Program-made: the position numbers and the translations under genes
Notes under the pieces: model-generated
What the model was told of the DNA's origin: nothing
Seen by the model: only the letters and a program-made list of their open reading frames with translations
Database searches by the model: none
Assembly: GCA_964444065.1 (NCBI GenBank)
Contig: CAYUFL010000044.1
Span: 1-13,030, forward strand
Length of the DNA stretch: 13,030 bases
From: JBGMEA01 sp964444065
Lineage (GTDB): Bacteria > Bacillota > Clostridia > Eubacteriales > Anaerofustaceae
Reading direction: 5' to 3'
In this document: one piece after another, positions 1 through 5,573 of the stretch
Layout: each line of letters opens with the position of its first letter
Numbering within the stretch: the first letter of the stretch is position 1

Positions 1-150
1 CCGGAAGAGCTTTAAGCGCAGGCCCGCGGCGGGGATGCCCTCGTCGCGCAACAGATCCACCGCCAGCTCGGCCTCCACGGCCATCGAGCCCATCGAAAGG
101 ACGAAGTATTCCGCCCCCTGCGTCCGGTAGGCGCGGAAGAGGCCGCCGCT
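1..150 (-). CDS. Internal fragment of pyruvate:ferredoxin oxidoreductase alpha subunit (PorA-like), foreign to the rest of the window
   Basis: Read on the minus strand, bases 150 to 1 are open throughout and give a peptide containing GGLFRAYRTQGAEYFVLSMG followed by MAVEAELAVDLLRDEGIPAA and ending LRLKLFR. This matches the C-terminal half of the alpha subunit (PorA) of 2-oxoacid:ferredoxin oxidoreductases, where an AYRTEDAEY segment, an (A/S)MGS turn and an LRLFRPFP segment occur in this order. The enzyme makes acetyl-CoA from pyruvate with reduction of ferredoxin. The fragment has neither start nor stop: it leaves the window at base 1 and stops making PorA-like sense near base 150, where an ABC-transporter gene on the other strand begins mid-protein. 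Its G+C content and codon use (GCC, CTG, CGC) are far above those of every other gene here. I infer a chimeric join, not a real local gene. The family call is confident; the exact breakpoint is not. Confidence 0.7.
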
Positions 151-465
151 GCCGACTATGTGGTGATCATCGATCACGGAAAAATTCTGGCAAAAGGTTC
201 GCCGACCGAACTTAAGGATGCTCACAGCAGCGACTCCCTGCGTATCGTTCCGAAAGACGAAGCCGCTTTGGAAACGTTATTTGCTGCAAAGGGGATTGCT
301 CATAAAAAACACGCGGAAGTTTACGAGGTTACGCTCAAACATACCACCGACGCGCTGCCGATTATTGATGCGTGCAAAGATAACCTGGCAAACATCGAAC
401 TCGTCAACGGGACGATGGACGACGTGTTTATCAATATTACAGGCAAGGAGATCAGAGAAGGATGA
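136..465 (+). CDS. ABC transporter ATP-binding protein, C-terminal part only
   Basis: The plus-strand frame reads EEAAAADYVVIIDHGKILAK and continues for about 100 residues to GTMDDVFINITGKEIREG and a TGA at 463-465. The EEA...AD..VIIDHGKI block is the segment just after the H-loop in ABC-2 type (drug or antibiotic export, CcmA-like) ATPases, and SxDDVF..(L/I)TGKEIRE is their usual C-terminus. Walker A, the signature motif, Walker B and the H-loop are missing because the gene is cut at about base 136-150, where an unrelated G+C-rich sequence begins. The subunit would power the permease that follows, with which it overlaps by four bases (ATGA), a sign of translational coupling. GTG at 160 is only an internal in-frame codon and should not be taken as the start. 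Substrate cannot be told. Confidence 0.85.
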   Translation, partial: EEAAAADYVVIIDHGKILAKGSPTELKDAHSSDSLRIVPKDEAALETLFAAKGIAHKKHAEVYEVTLKHTTDALPIIDACKDNLANIELVNGTMDDVFINITGKEIREG

Positions 466-1316
466 TTACAATCGCAAAACGAAACATGAAGCTTTTTTTC
501 AGGGATAAATCTTCCGTATTCTTCTCCCTGCTTGCCGTATTTATTATTATCGGATTGTATGTACTGTTTTTGGGGGATGTTTTTTCCTCCGATATGGACG
601 AGTTCCCAAATCCTGCGTTTCTGATGAACAGTTGGATTATGGGCGGTATGCTGGCGGTTACCGCAATCACGACAACCATGGGCGCATTCGGCATTATGGT
701 GGAAGACCGCTCGAATAAAATTCTGAAAGATTTTTACACTTCTCCGCTGAAACGAACAAAACTTGCGGGCGGCTACATTATTGCTTCTGTGGCAGTCGGC
801 ATCATTATGACACTTGTGACGCTTGTGCTGGCAGAAATATTCATCGTTGCCAAAGGCGGCGAACTGCTAGAATTGGATACGATGCTGCGCGTGTTGGGAT
901 TGATTGTGCTTTCGGTTGTTTCGGGCAGCTCTATGGTGTTCTTTATGGTATCCTTCTTTTCCAGCAACAATGCATTTGCAACCGCAAGCACCGTACTCGG
1001 CACACTCATCGGGTTTCTGACCGGTATTTATGTCCCGATCGGCAGTCTGCCGGACGGCGTGCAGTTCGTGATCAAATGTTTTCCGCCTTCTTACGCAGCT
1101 GCGATGCTGCGGCAGAATATGATGCAGAAAGCCTTAGACGTCAATTTTGCAGGGATCCCTGCGCAGTACACCGATTCCTTCAAAGAAACGATGGGCGTGA
1201 TTCTCAAATTCGGAGACCATGTTGTCACGACGCAGGAAAGCATTCTGATTCTGATCGCAACGACTGTTTTGTTCTACGGTCTTTCGGTCATCAATCTTTC
1301 CAGAAAAATGAAATAA
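462..1316 (+). CDS. ABC-2 type transporter permease
   Basis: A 284-residue integral membrane protein of the ABC-2 permease family, partner of the ATPase encoded just upstream. It opens with a cytoplasmic KRNMKLFFRDK amphipathic stretch, then has hydrophobic segments near residues 18-38, 56-78, 102-130, 142-166, 172-193 and 262-279, giving the six-helix plan of the family. The sequence around residues 186-217 (LTGIYVPIGSLPDGVQ, then a PPSYAAAMLR segment) is the conserved region before the last helix in drug, antibiotic or lantibiotic exporters. The ATG overlaps the ATPase stop (ATGA at 462-465) and a GAGAAGG purine run ends just before it. The protein is full length. Export of a small hydrophobic compound is the usual role, but the substrate cannot be read from the sequence. 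No clear terminator follows; the next gene has its own promoter. Confidence 0.9.
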   Translation: MITIAKRNMKLFFRDKSSVFFSLLAVFIIIGLYVLFLGDVFSSDMDEFPNPAFLMNSWIMGGMLAVTAITTTMGAFGIMVEDRSNKILKDFYTSPLKRTKLAGGYIIASVAVGIIMTLVTLVLAEIFIVAKGGELLELDTMLRVLGLIVLSVVSGSSMVFFMVSFFSSNNAFATASTVLGTLIGFLTGIYVPIGSLPDGVQFVIKCFPPSYAAAMLRQNMMQKALDVNFAGIPAQYTDSFKETMGVILKFGDHVVTTQESILILIATTVLFYGLSVINLSRKMK

Positions 1317-1326
1317 TTCGAATCGA

Positions 1327-1355
1327 TTCAAATCATGCCGTATTTGTGCTATAAT
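1327..1355 (+). promoter_or_regulatory. Sigma-A promoter of the first OsmC-family gene
   Basis: A -35 box TTCAAA (1327-1332) and a perfect extended -10, TGC-TATAAT (1347-1355), are separated by 17 bases. The predicted start lies about 20 bases before the AAAGGAG ribosome binding site. A 10-bp palindrome GAATCGATTC (1320-1329) overlaps the -35 box; it may be chance. Confidence 0.75.
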
Positions 1356-1383
1356 CATAATAGAACTTGAAAGGAGCACAAAT

Positions 1384-1824
1384 ATGGCTGACACAATTTT
1401 TGAAGCGAAAGCAACATCGGTCGAAGGGCTTGTTGTGAAATGCGAATCGAGGGGATTTTCCTTCCAACTGGACGAACCTGCTTCGCTCGGCGGCACAGAC
1501 ACGGGCATGAACCCTGTGGAAGCGCTCTTATCCGCACTTGGCGCATGCAAATGCATCGTTGCCAGAGCATTTGCCCAGGTAAACAAAATCAAGCTGCAGG
1601 ATGTGCATATCGATCTGGAAGGTGTGCTGGATCCCGACGGATTCATGGGCAAGAATCAAGATGCCAAGATCGGCTTTTCCAAAATCACAACGAAATTTCA
1701 CATCAAAGCAGATAATACCAAAGAAGAAATCGAGCAATTTGTTGCTTTTATTGAAGCGCATTGCCCGGTGCATGACACCCTCTCGAATGCCCCCGCATTC
1801 GAAACGGAAGTGTTCTGCGAATAA
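1384..1824 (+). CDS. OsmC/Ohr-family protein (paralogue 1)
   Basis: A 146-residue protein of the OsmC superfamily, small cytoplasmic dimeric enzymes that reduce organic hydroperoxides with a pair of cysteines. The two family motifs are present: the peroxidatic-type Cys55 in ALGACKCIVARA and the resolving-type Cys127 in AHCPVHDTL. The N-terminal GTDTGMNPVEALLSALGAC block is the usual dimer and active-site helix. Length is normal for the family. The ATG at 1384 follows AAAGGAGCACAAAT at good spacing and lies behind a strong promoter, so the start is well supported. It is followed by a hairpin terminator and then by a second, clearly paralogous OsmC gene. An extra cysteine (Cys57) sits two residues after Cys55 in both copies. 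General hydroperoxide defence is inferred from the family; the true substrate is unknown. Confidence 0.9.
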   Translation: MADTIFEAKATSVEGLVVKCESRGFSFQLDEPASLGGTDTGMNPVEALLSALGACKCIVARAFAQVNKIKLQDVHIDLEGVLDPDGFMGKNQDAKIGFSKITTKFHIKADNTKEEIEQFVAFIEAHCPVHDTLSNAPAFETEVFCE

Positions 1825-1829
1825 TCCGA

Positions 1830-1857
1830 AGAGCATGCATCCGCATGCTCTTTTTTT
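1830..1857 (+). terminator. Intrinsic terminator between the two OsmC genes
   Basis: Perfect 9-bp stem AGAGCATGC / GCATGCTCT (1830-1838 with 1843-1851), loop ATCC, then a run of T to 1857. It lies only about 40 bases before the second OsmC start, so it may act as a partial terminator or a processing hairpin. Confidence 0.85.
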
Positions 1858-1896
1858 ACTGGTTTGGCTGAAACAAAACCGAAAGGAGATATCATT

Positions 1897-2319
1897 ATGG
1901 CAGAGCATGTACTGCATGCATCCGCACAATCCGTTTCAGGGTATGCGGTTCGGTGCGAATCAAGGGGGTTCTCGTATTTATTGGACGAAGCGATCGAAGA
2001 CGGCGGAACAGATTCAGGGATGACTCCGCTGGAATCTTTGATGGCATCGATGGGCGCCTGCAAATGCATCACCGCGCGTGCGGCTGCGAAGTTGCGAAAA
2101 ATCGATCTGAGCGAAATCCGCATCGATGTGGACGGAGAACTCGGGCGCAACGCCGACGGAAAACGCCAATTGCTTTCTGTTACTTCAAATTTCCATATAA
2201 AAGCGAACAACACAAAAGAAGAAATCGAAGCATTCGTTGCGTTTGTCGAGAGCCATTGTCCCGCACACAACACGCTGTTCTACGGTGCCCGGATGAAGAC
2301 GGAAATTACGATCGAATAA
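1897..2319 (+). CDS. OsmC/Ohr-family protein (paralogue 2)
   Basis: A 140-residue OsmC-superfamily protein and evident tandem duplicate of the preceding gene. Both share CESRGFS, GGTDSGM/GGTDTGM, MGACKCITARA/LGACKCIVARA and FHIKA.NTKEEIE, and both have the catalytic-type cysteine at residue 55. The second cysteine is Cys121 in SHCPAHNTL. Compared with copy 1 the loop before the central strand is shorter and the HDTL motif is HNTL. The start at 1897 is chosen because GAAAGGAGATATCATT precedes it; an in-frame TTG at 1864 has no such site. I see no promoter in the short gap after the terminator of copy 1, so expression probably depends on read-through or on a promoter inside copy 1. Function inferred as organic hydroperoxide or related thiol chemistry. 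Confidence 0.9.
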   Translation: MAEHVLHASAQSVSGYAVRCESRGFSYLLDEAIEDGGTDSGMTPLESLMASMGACKCITARAAAKLRKIDLSEIRIDVDGELGRNADGKRQLLSVTSNFHIKANNTKEEIEAFVAFVESHCPAHNTLFYGARMKTEITIE

Positions 2320-2323
2320 CATC

Positions 2324-2353
2324 AAAAAAGAACGCAATTTTGCGTTCTTTTTT
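2324..2353. terminator. Bidirectional terminator between convergent genes
   Basis: A 12-bp stem AAAAAAGAACGC / GCGTTCTTTTTT (2324-2335 with 2342-2353) with an AATTTT loop. The A and T tracts make it a terminator on both strands, ending OsmC copy 2 (plus) and the FMN_bind gene (minus). Confidence 0.85.
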
Positions 2354-2362
2354 GTTCATTCT

Positions 2363-2755
2363 TCAGTCCAGTGTCAGTGCGTTCTCGATCGCCTTCAGAT
2401 AGGCATTGCTGTCGGCTGTTGCACCGCTCACGGCATCCACATCAGGGCTCTGTGCTGCTATGACAGCAGGAATCAGTTGATCCATTACCTGCGCCGAATC
2501 GATGATCTGCTTGCTCTGAATTGCAATTGCGACAATTTCATGATTGTCAACCGTTACCTCTACCTTGTTTGACCAGCGAAAGTCATTGAATGCGCCGACA
2601 TAGACTCCGTCCGGAATTTTTGCCAAATCGACCGGGCTGATCTGTTGATCGAGTGCCTTGTTTTTTCCGATCAATAAAAAAGCCGACATCAAAGCAGCAA
2701 CGATAATAAAAATGAGCAGGATCGTTCTGATCACACGAAAGATTTTTTTTCCCAT
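2363..2755 (-). CDS. Membrane-anchored FMN_bind-domain protein
   Basis: A 130-residue protein with a basic N-terminus, one membrane segment at about residues 9-30 (IRTILLIFIIVAALMSAFLL) and an extracytoplasmic FMN_bind domain. The domain shows DGVYVGAF, a V.V.V.N..IVAI core and the C-terminal VDAVSGATADSNAYLKAIEN motif. In this family (NqrC/RnfG-like and flavin-based electron transfer proteins) ApbE attaches FMN to the last residue of an (S/T)GA(S/T)x(S/T) motif. Here the motif reads SGATAD, so that acceptor position is Asp; a Ser follows one residue later. Covalent flavinylation is thus doubtful. The start at 2755 has GGAG five bases upstream; an in-frame TTG at 2779 would add eight residues but has no ribosome binding site. 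Monocistronic, with its own promoter and terminator. No ApbE gene is visible nearby. Confidence 0.85.
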   Translation of the reverse strand: MGKKIFRVIRTILLIFIIVAALMSAFLLIGKNKALDQQISPVDLAKIPDGVYVGAFNDFRWSNKVEVTVDNHEIVAIAIQSKQIIDSAQVMDQLIPAVIAAQSPDVDAVSGATADSNAYLKAIENALTLD

Positions 2756-2815
2756 ACATGCTCCGTCTGAATTTTTCAAAAAGAAACAAAAGCGTATTTG
2801 TTGCTATGTAACTGT

Positions 2816-2844
2816 ATTGTAACGTATGATTTTGATTTTGTCCA
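2816..2844 (-). promoter_or_regulatory. Sigma-A promoter of the FMN_bind gene
   Basis: On the minus strand TGGACA (2844-2839), 17-base spacer, TACAAT (2821-2816). Each box matches five of six consensus bases. The predicted leader before the start at 2755 is about 55 bases. Confidence 0.75.
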
Positions 2845-2910
2845 GCGGAATTTGAATCTTATTTACAATCATATATCATTTGCCCGATCCGATCTTTTTG
2901 CTGACGAGCG

Positions 2911-2938
2911 AAAAAAAAGACGGATTTCCGCCTTTTTT
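2911..2938 (-). terminator. Terminator of the rmlA-like / cytidylate-kinase-like operon
   Basis: On the minus strand GGCGGA-AA-TCCGTC forms a six-pair stem including one G-U pair, followed by eight T. It begins ten bases after the stop of the kinase-like gene. Confidence 0.7.
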
Positions 2939-2947
2939 ATCAGTGGT

Positions 2948-3559
2948 TTATTTTTGGTTTATTTTCTGTTTGATTTCGATGCAGGATCGAATCAGCGCAA
3001 CTGCGCCGTCAATTGTCATTTTATCCGAATCGATGCAAAGATCGTAATTATCCAGATCGTCCCATCGGTTTCCCGTGTAATATTCATAGTAGTCTCTTCT
3101 GTGTTTGTCCGTCTCTTCCAACATGCGCTTTGCTTCTTTTTTGGAGAGATGCAGCTGCTCGGATATTTGACGAATGCGCACTTCCTGATTCGCGTGCACG
3201 AACACACTGATGCATTCCGGCATATCCTTGAGGACATAATCGGCGCAGCGTCCGATGAATACCGCGGAATTGTCTTTCACCAGGTTTTTCATCGTATCAA
3301 ACTGTGCCAGAAAGACCTTGTTGTTCAGCGGAAGATCAGTGGCATATTCGCCCGGCAGAAAATAGCTGAAAAACAGATTCTTTGCTTTCTCGTCGTATTC
3401 TTCAAGGAATTTCTCGGCATATCCGCTTTGTTTGGCTGTTTCCGCAAGCAGTTCCTTATCATAGAAGTTAATACCCAGATCTTCGGCAAGCAGTTTTCCG
3501 ATCAGACGTCCTCCGCTGCCGAATTCTCTTCCGATTGTTACAACGATTTTATTGTTCAT
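2948..3559 (-). CDS. Cytidylate kinase-like family protein
   Basis: A 203-residue protein of the cytidylate-kinase-like family, P-loop proteins common in Clostridia and distinct from true Cmk. The N-terminus has IGREFGSGGRLIGKLLAEDL (residues 9-28), the family version of the nucleotide-binding loop, followed by NFYDKELL. A second family block is VFIGRCADYVL near residue 100, and a basic KRRDYYEYYTG segment near residue 153 resembles the lid region. The start has AAAGGAG seven bases upstream. It follows the RmlA-type gene by 28 bases on the same strand with no terminator between, so both should be on one transcript. Nucleoside monophosphate kinase activity is the family expectation and has not been shown for most members. 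The real substrate is unknown. Confidence 0.85.
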   Translation of the reverse strand: MNNKIVVTIGREFGSGGRLIGKLLAEDLGINFYDKELLAETAKQSGYAEKFLEEYDEKAKNLFFSYFLPGEYATDLPLNNKVFLAQFDTMKNLVKDNSAVFIGRCADYVLKDMPECISVFVHANQEVRIRQISEQLHLSKKEAKRMLEETDKHRRDYYEYYTGNRWDDLDNYDLCIDSDKMTIDGAVALIRSCIEIKQKINQK

Positions 3560-3587
3560 GCCAAATCTCCTTTCGGGTAAGCGCAGA

Positions 3588-4445
3588 CTATAATTGCAGC
3601 AGATACTTTCCGTATTCGCTGTTCTTCATATTTTCTCCGGCGGCATGCGCTTCCTGTTTTGTGATATATCCCATTTTACATGCGGCTTCTTCCACGCATC
3701 CGATGCAGATATTGTGTTGCGTTTGCAGGGAACGCACAGCGATGGACGATTCGAGGATGCGATCCGGTGTACCTGCGTCAAACCACACCGTATCCGAGGC
3801 AAGCGGCATCACACGAAGCTCGTCGCGGAGCATATAAGCTTCGATCACCGATGTGATTTCGTATTCTCCGCGAGCGGAGGGCTCAATTTCTTTTGCGATT
3901 TTAGTCACGTCCGCATCGAAAAAGTACAGTCCTGGAATAATGTAGTTTGATTTCGGGGATGTCGGCTTTTCTTCGATTGAGATGACTTTTCCGTTTGCAT
4001 CGAACTCAACAACGCCGAACTGCTGCGGGCAGTCGGAGTGAAGCCCGAATACAAGCCCTCCCTGATTCATGGTGGAGCACGCGGCAAGCACGGTTTCTAT
4101 TTCGTTGTTCCAGAAAATATTGTCTCCCAGAATCAGGCAGACAGGGTCATTGCCGATAAAGGATTCTCCGATACGGAAGGCATCCGCAATGCCGCACTGG
4201 ACGTGCTGCACTTCATATGATATTGCGATTCCGAGTTTGGAGCCGTTTCCGAGCAGCGATTGAAACGATGCAATATCACGATTGCTGCTGATAATCAGCA
4301 CCTCTTTGATACCCGCCATGATCAGAGTGGTGAGCGGATAATAGATCAGAGGCTTGTCATAAATCGGGATCAGTTGTTTGTTGACGACCTGCGCCGTCGG
4401 GTAAAGTCTGGTTCCTTTTCCTGCAGCTAAGATGATGCCTTTCAT
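3588..4445 (-). CDS. rmlA: RmlA-type glucose-1-phosphate thymidylyltransferase
   Basis: A 285-residue sugar-phosphate nucleotidyltransferase, full length for RmlA/RfbA, the enzyme that makes dTDP-glucose from glucose-1-phosphate and dTTP as the first step to dTDP-rhamnose. Seen motifs: nucleotide-binding ILAAGKGTRLYP (residues 5-16), NKQLIPIYDKPLIYYPL (22-38), Gln80 in the base-binding YEVQ, the metal-binding Asp108 in LGDN, EEKP (158-161) and WFDAGT with Asp223. Two motifs differ from textbook RmlA: AAGKGTRL replaces GGSGTRL and NKQL replaces SKQL; the QPxPxGLAQA segment is QHVQCGIADA. So a related sugar nucleotide specificity is possible. No rmlB, rmlC or rmlD is nearby; the partner gene downstream is a cytidylate-kinase-like protein. 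GGAG lies eight bases upstream of the ATG, behind a consensus promoter. Confidence 0.88.
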   Translation of the reverse strand: MKGIILAAGKGTRLYPTAQVVNKQLIPIYDKPLIYYPLTTLIMAGIKEVLIISSNRDIASFQSLLGNGSKLGIAISYEVQHVQCGIADAFRIGESFIGNDPVCLILGDNIFWNNEIETVLAACSTMNQGGLVFGLHSDCPQQFGVVEFDANGKVISIEEKPTSPKSNYIIPGLYFFDADVTKIAKEIEPSARGEYEITSVIEAYMLRDELRVMPLASDTVWFDAGTPDRILESSIAVRSLQTQHNICIGCVEEAACKMGYITKQEAHAAGENMKNSEYGKYLLQL

Positions 4446-4477
4446 ATAACACTCCGTACTCTTTTTGATTTTATCTA

Positions 4478-4506
4478 ATCATAGCTTATCGGAAATGCGC
4501 TGTCAA
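4478..4506 (-). promoter_or_regulatory. Consensus sigma-A promoter of the rmlA operon
   Basis: On the minus strand a perfect TTGACA (4506-4501), 17-base spacer and TATGAT (4483-4478). It should be strong and unregulated by default, and makes the rmlA operon independent of the zinc-ribbon gene upstream. Confidence 0.85.
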
Positions 4507-4584
4507 GCGATGCGGTATCGAAAAAGCTTTCACAGAAAGGTTTTCGCGTTACTTTGCTGCTTGCCGGAATTGCGCGGATACAAT

Positions 4585-4608
4585 CAAAAAGCGCCTTTGA
4601 GAGGCGCT
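4585..4608 (-). terminator. Terminator of the small zinc-ribbon gene
   Basis: On the minus strand AGCGCCT-CTCAA-AGGCGCT (4608-4590) followed by a short T run. It lies seven bases beyond the stop of the 45-residue gene. Confidence 0.75.
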
Positions 4609-4614
4609 CTGCTG

Positions 4615-4752
4615 TCATTTTTTATTGAATGTCCTGTTTCCGCATCGCGGACATTTCGACAGTTCCTGATCGTCCGCTTCGAGCACGATCTTTTTTCCGC
4701 ATTTTGTGCAGACATATTCGCCTTGTCCGGGCTGTTCTCCCATTGCGTACAT
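4615..4752 (-). CDS. Small zinc-ribbon protein (45 residues)
   Basis: A short gene that is easy to miss: 45 codons between a good ribosome binding site (AAAGGGG eight bases before the ATG) and a stop followed at once by a terminator. The protein begins MYAMGEQPGQGEYVCTKCGK and ends KCPRCGNRTFNKK. It has two CxxC pairs, Cys15/Cys18 and Cys34/Cys37, fifteen residues apart, which is a rubredoxin-like or zinc-ribbon fold binding one metal ion. Such stand-alone ribbons occur widely in Bacillota and their role is mostly unknown. A near-consensus promoter lies just upstream, so the unit has promoter, ribosome binding site, open frame and terminator in correct order. I do not recognise a specific named gene. 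DNA, RNA or protein binding, or metal buffering, would all be possible. Confidence 0.85.
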   Translation of the reverse strand: MYAMGEQPGQGEYVCTKCGKKIVLEADDQELSKCPRCGNRTFNKK

Positions 4753-4787
4753 TTCAATCGCCCCTTTCAATGTAGTTTTCTGCCTTC

Positions 4788-4816
4788 AGTATAGATCAGA
4801 ATCGGTGCATTGTAAA
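4788..4816 (-). promoter_or_regulatory. Sigma-A promoter of the small zinc-ribbon gene
   Basis: On the minus strand TTTACA (4816-4811), 17-base spacer, TATACT (4793-4788). Each box matches five of six consensus bases, with a leader of about 30 bases. Confidence 0.75.
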
Positions 4817-4877
4817 GCAGTGAGCAGACTAAATTTTTGTGCGCTATCATATTATGCGTGTTTTTTGATTTGAGGGC

Positions 4878-4906
4878 TTGACGTTGGATTTCAATTATGA
4901 TATTCT
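4878..4906 (+). promoter_or_regulatory. Promoter of the TetR operon
   Basis: TTGACG (4878-4883), 17-base spacer, TATTCT (4901-4906). The predicted start, about base 4913, falls inside the adjacent operator-like repeat, as expected for a repressed promoter. Confidence 0.65.
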
Positions 4907-4911
4907 GTTAA

Positions 4912-4927
4912 TAGACCATGCGGTCTA
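4912..4927 (+). promoter_or_regulatory. Probable TetR operator (perfect inverted repeat)
   Basis: TAGACC-ATGC-GGTCTA is a perfect 6+6 inverted repeat placed between the -10 box and the TetR start. Repeats of the type TAGACCNNNNGGTCTA are typical TetR-family operators, so autorepression of the regulator and its downstream membrane-protein gene is the simplest reading. The binding itself is inferred. Confidence 0.75.
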
Positions 4928-4939
4928 ATGGAGTTTATA

Positions 4940-5560
4940 ATGAAAAACGAAACGATATTTGAACGGCGTGCGCTGTTATTGGACGCCGCGCTGCACGAGT
5001 TTGCGCAACTGCCCTATGACGACGCTTCGCTGAATACGATCCTCAAAAGCGCCGAAGTGAGCAAGGGTTCGTTTTATTATCAGTTCAAAGACAAAGAAGA
5101 TTTGTATCTGCACCTGATCAAAAACGCATACGACGCAAAATGGGCGTTCATTCAGGAGCATATGCAGGGTAAGACAACAAATCGGCGTCTTTCCATTTTT
5201 GATCGCTTTCGCGAGCAGGCGATCCTGGGCGCGCGTTTCGCGGCGCAGTTTTCGCTGTATCACCGTTTGTCCGTGATGCTGCGAGCCGAAAAAGGCAATC
5301 CGATTTACGCCCGTGCAATCGAATTCCTCGGAGGTGATACGGAAGAATTGCTTGCCGCAATGATTACGGAAGCTGCCGCAGACGGTGATTTTCGTGGGGA
5401 TGTTCCGACAGATTTTCTTGTGCGTACGCTCGGTTGGTTGTTTTCGCATTTTGATGATATCTATACAGCGGACAACGGAAAAGATTTAAATCGAATGCTG
5501 CACGATCTTGACTGTTTTGTCGATTTGCTGCAGCACGGCATCGGAGCCGCAGAACAATAG
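4940..5560 (+). CDS. TetR/AcrR-family transcriptional regulator
   Basis: A 206-residue regulator. The N-terminal helix-turn-helix spans about residues 12-55; its core reads LNTILKSAEVSKGSFYYQFK, the classic TetR recognition-helix segment, followed by DKEDLYLHLI. The remaining 150 residues are helical ligand-binding domain with no close match I can name. An in-frame ATG at 4928 touches the operator and lacks a ribosome binding site; the ATG at 4940 has GGAG six bases upstream and is preferred. It is followed after 13 bases by a membrane-protein gene with its own GGAGG site, so the two form an operon. A perfect inverted repeat overlies the predicted transcription start, pointing to autorepression released by an unknown small ligand. 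Confidence 0.92.
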   Translation: MKNETIFERRALLLDAALHEFAQLPYDDASLNTILKSAEVSKGSFYYQFKDKEDLYLHLIKNAYDAKWAFIQEHMQGKTTNRRLSIFDRFREQAILGARFAAQFSLYHRLSVMLRAEKGNPIYARAIEFLGGDTEELLAAMITEAAADGDFRGDVPTDFLVRTLGWLFSHFDDIYTADNGKDLNRMLHDLDCFVDLLQHGIGAAEQ

Positions 5561-5573
5561 GGAGGTACTTTTG

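Noticed and set aside
2798..3580. 260-codon plus-strand frame opposite the cytidylate-kinase-like gene
   Set aside because: Antisense shadow: the minus strand has the conserved IGREFGSGG loop, a ribosome binding site and a terminator.
4465..4794. 109-codon plus-strand frame opposite the small zinc-ribbon gene
   Set aside because: It is the antisense shadow of the zinc-ribbon gene and the rmlA promoter; the minus strand has promoter, ribosome binding site, CxxC pairs and terminator.
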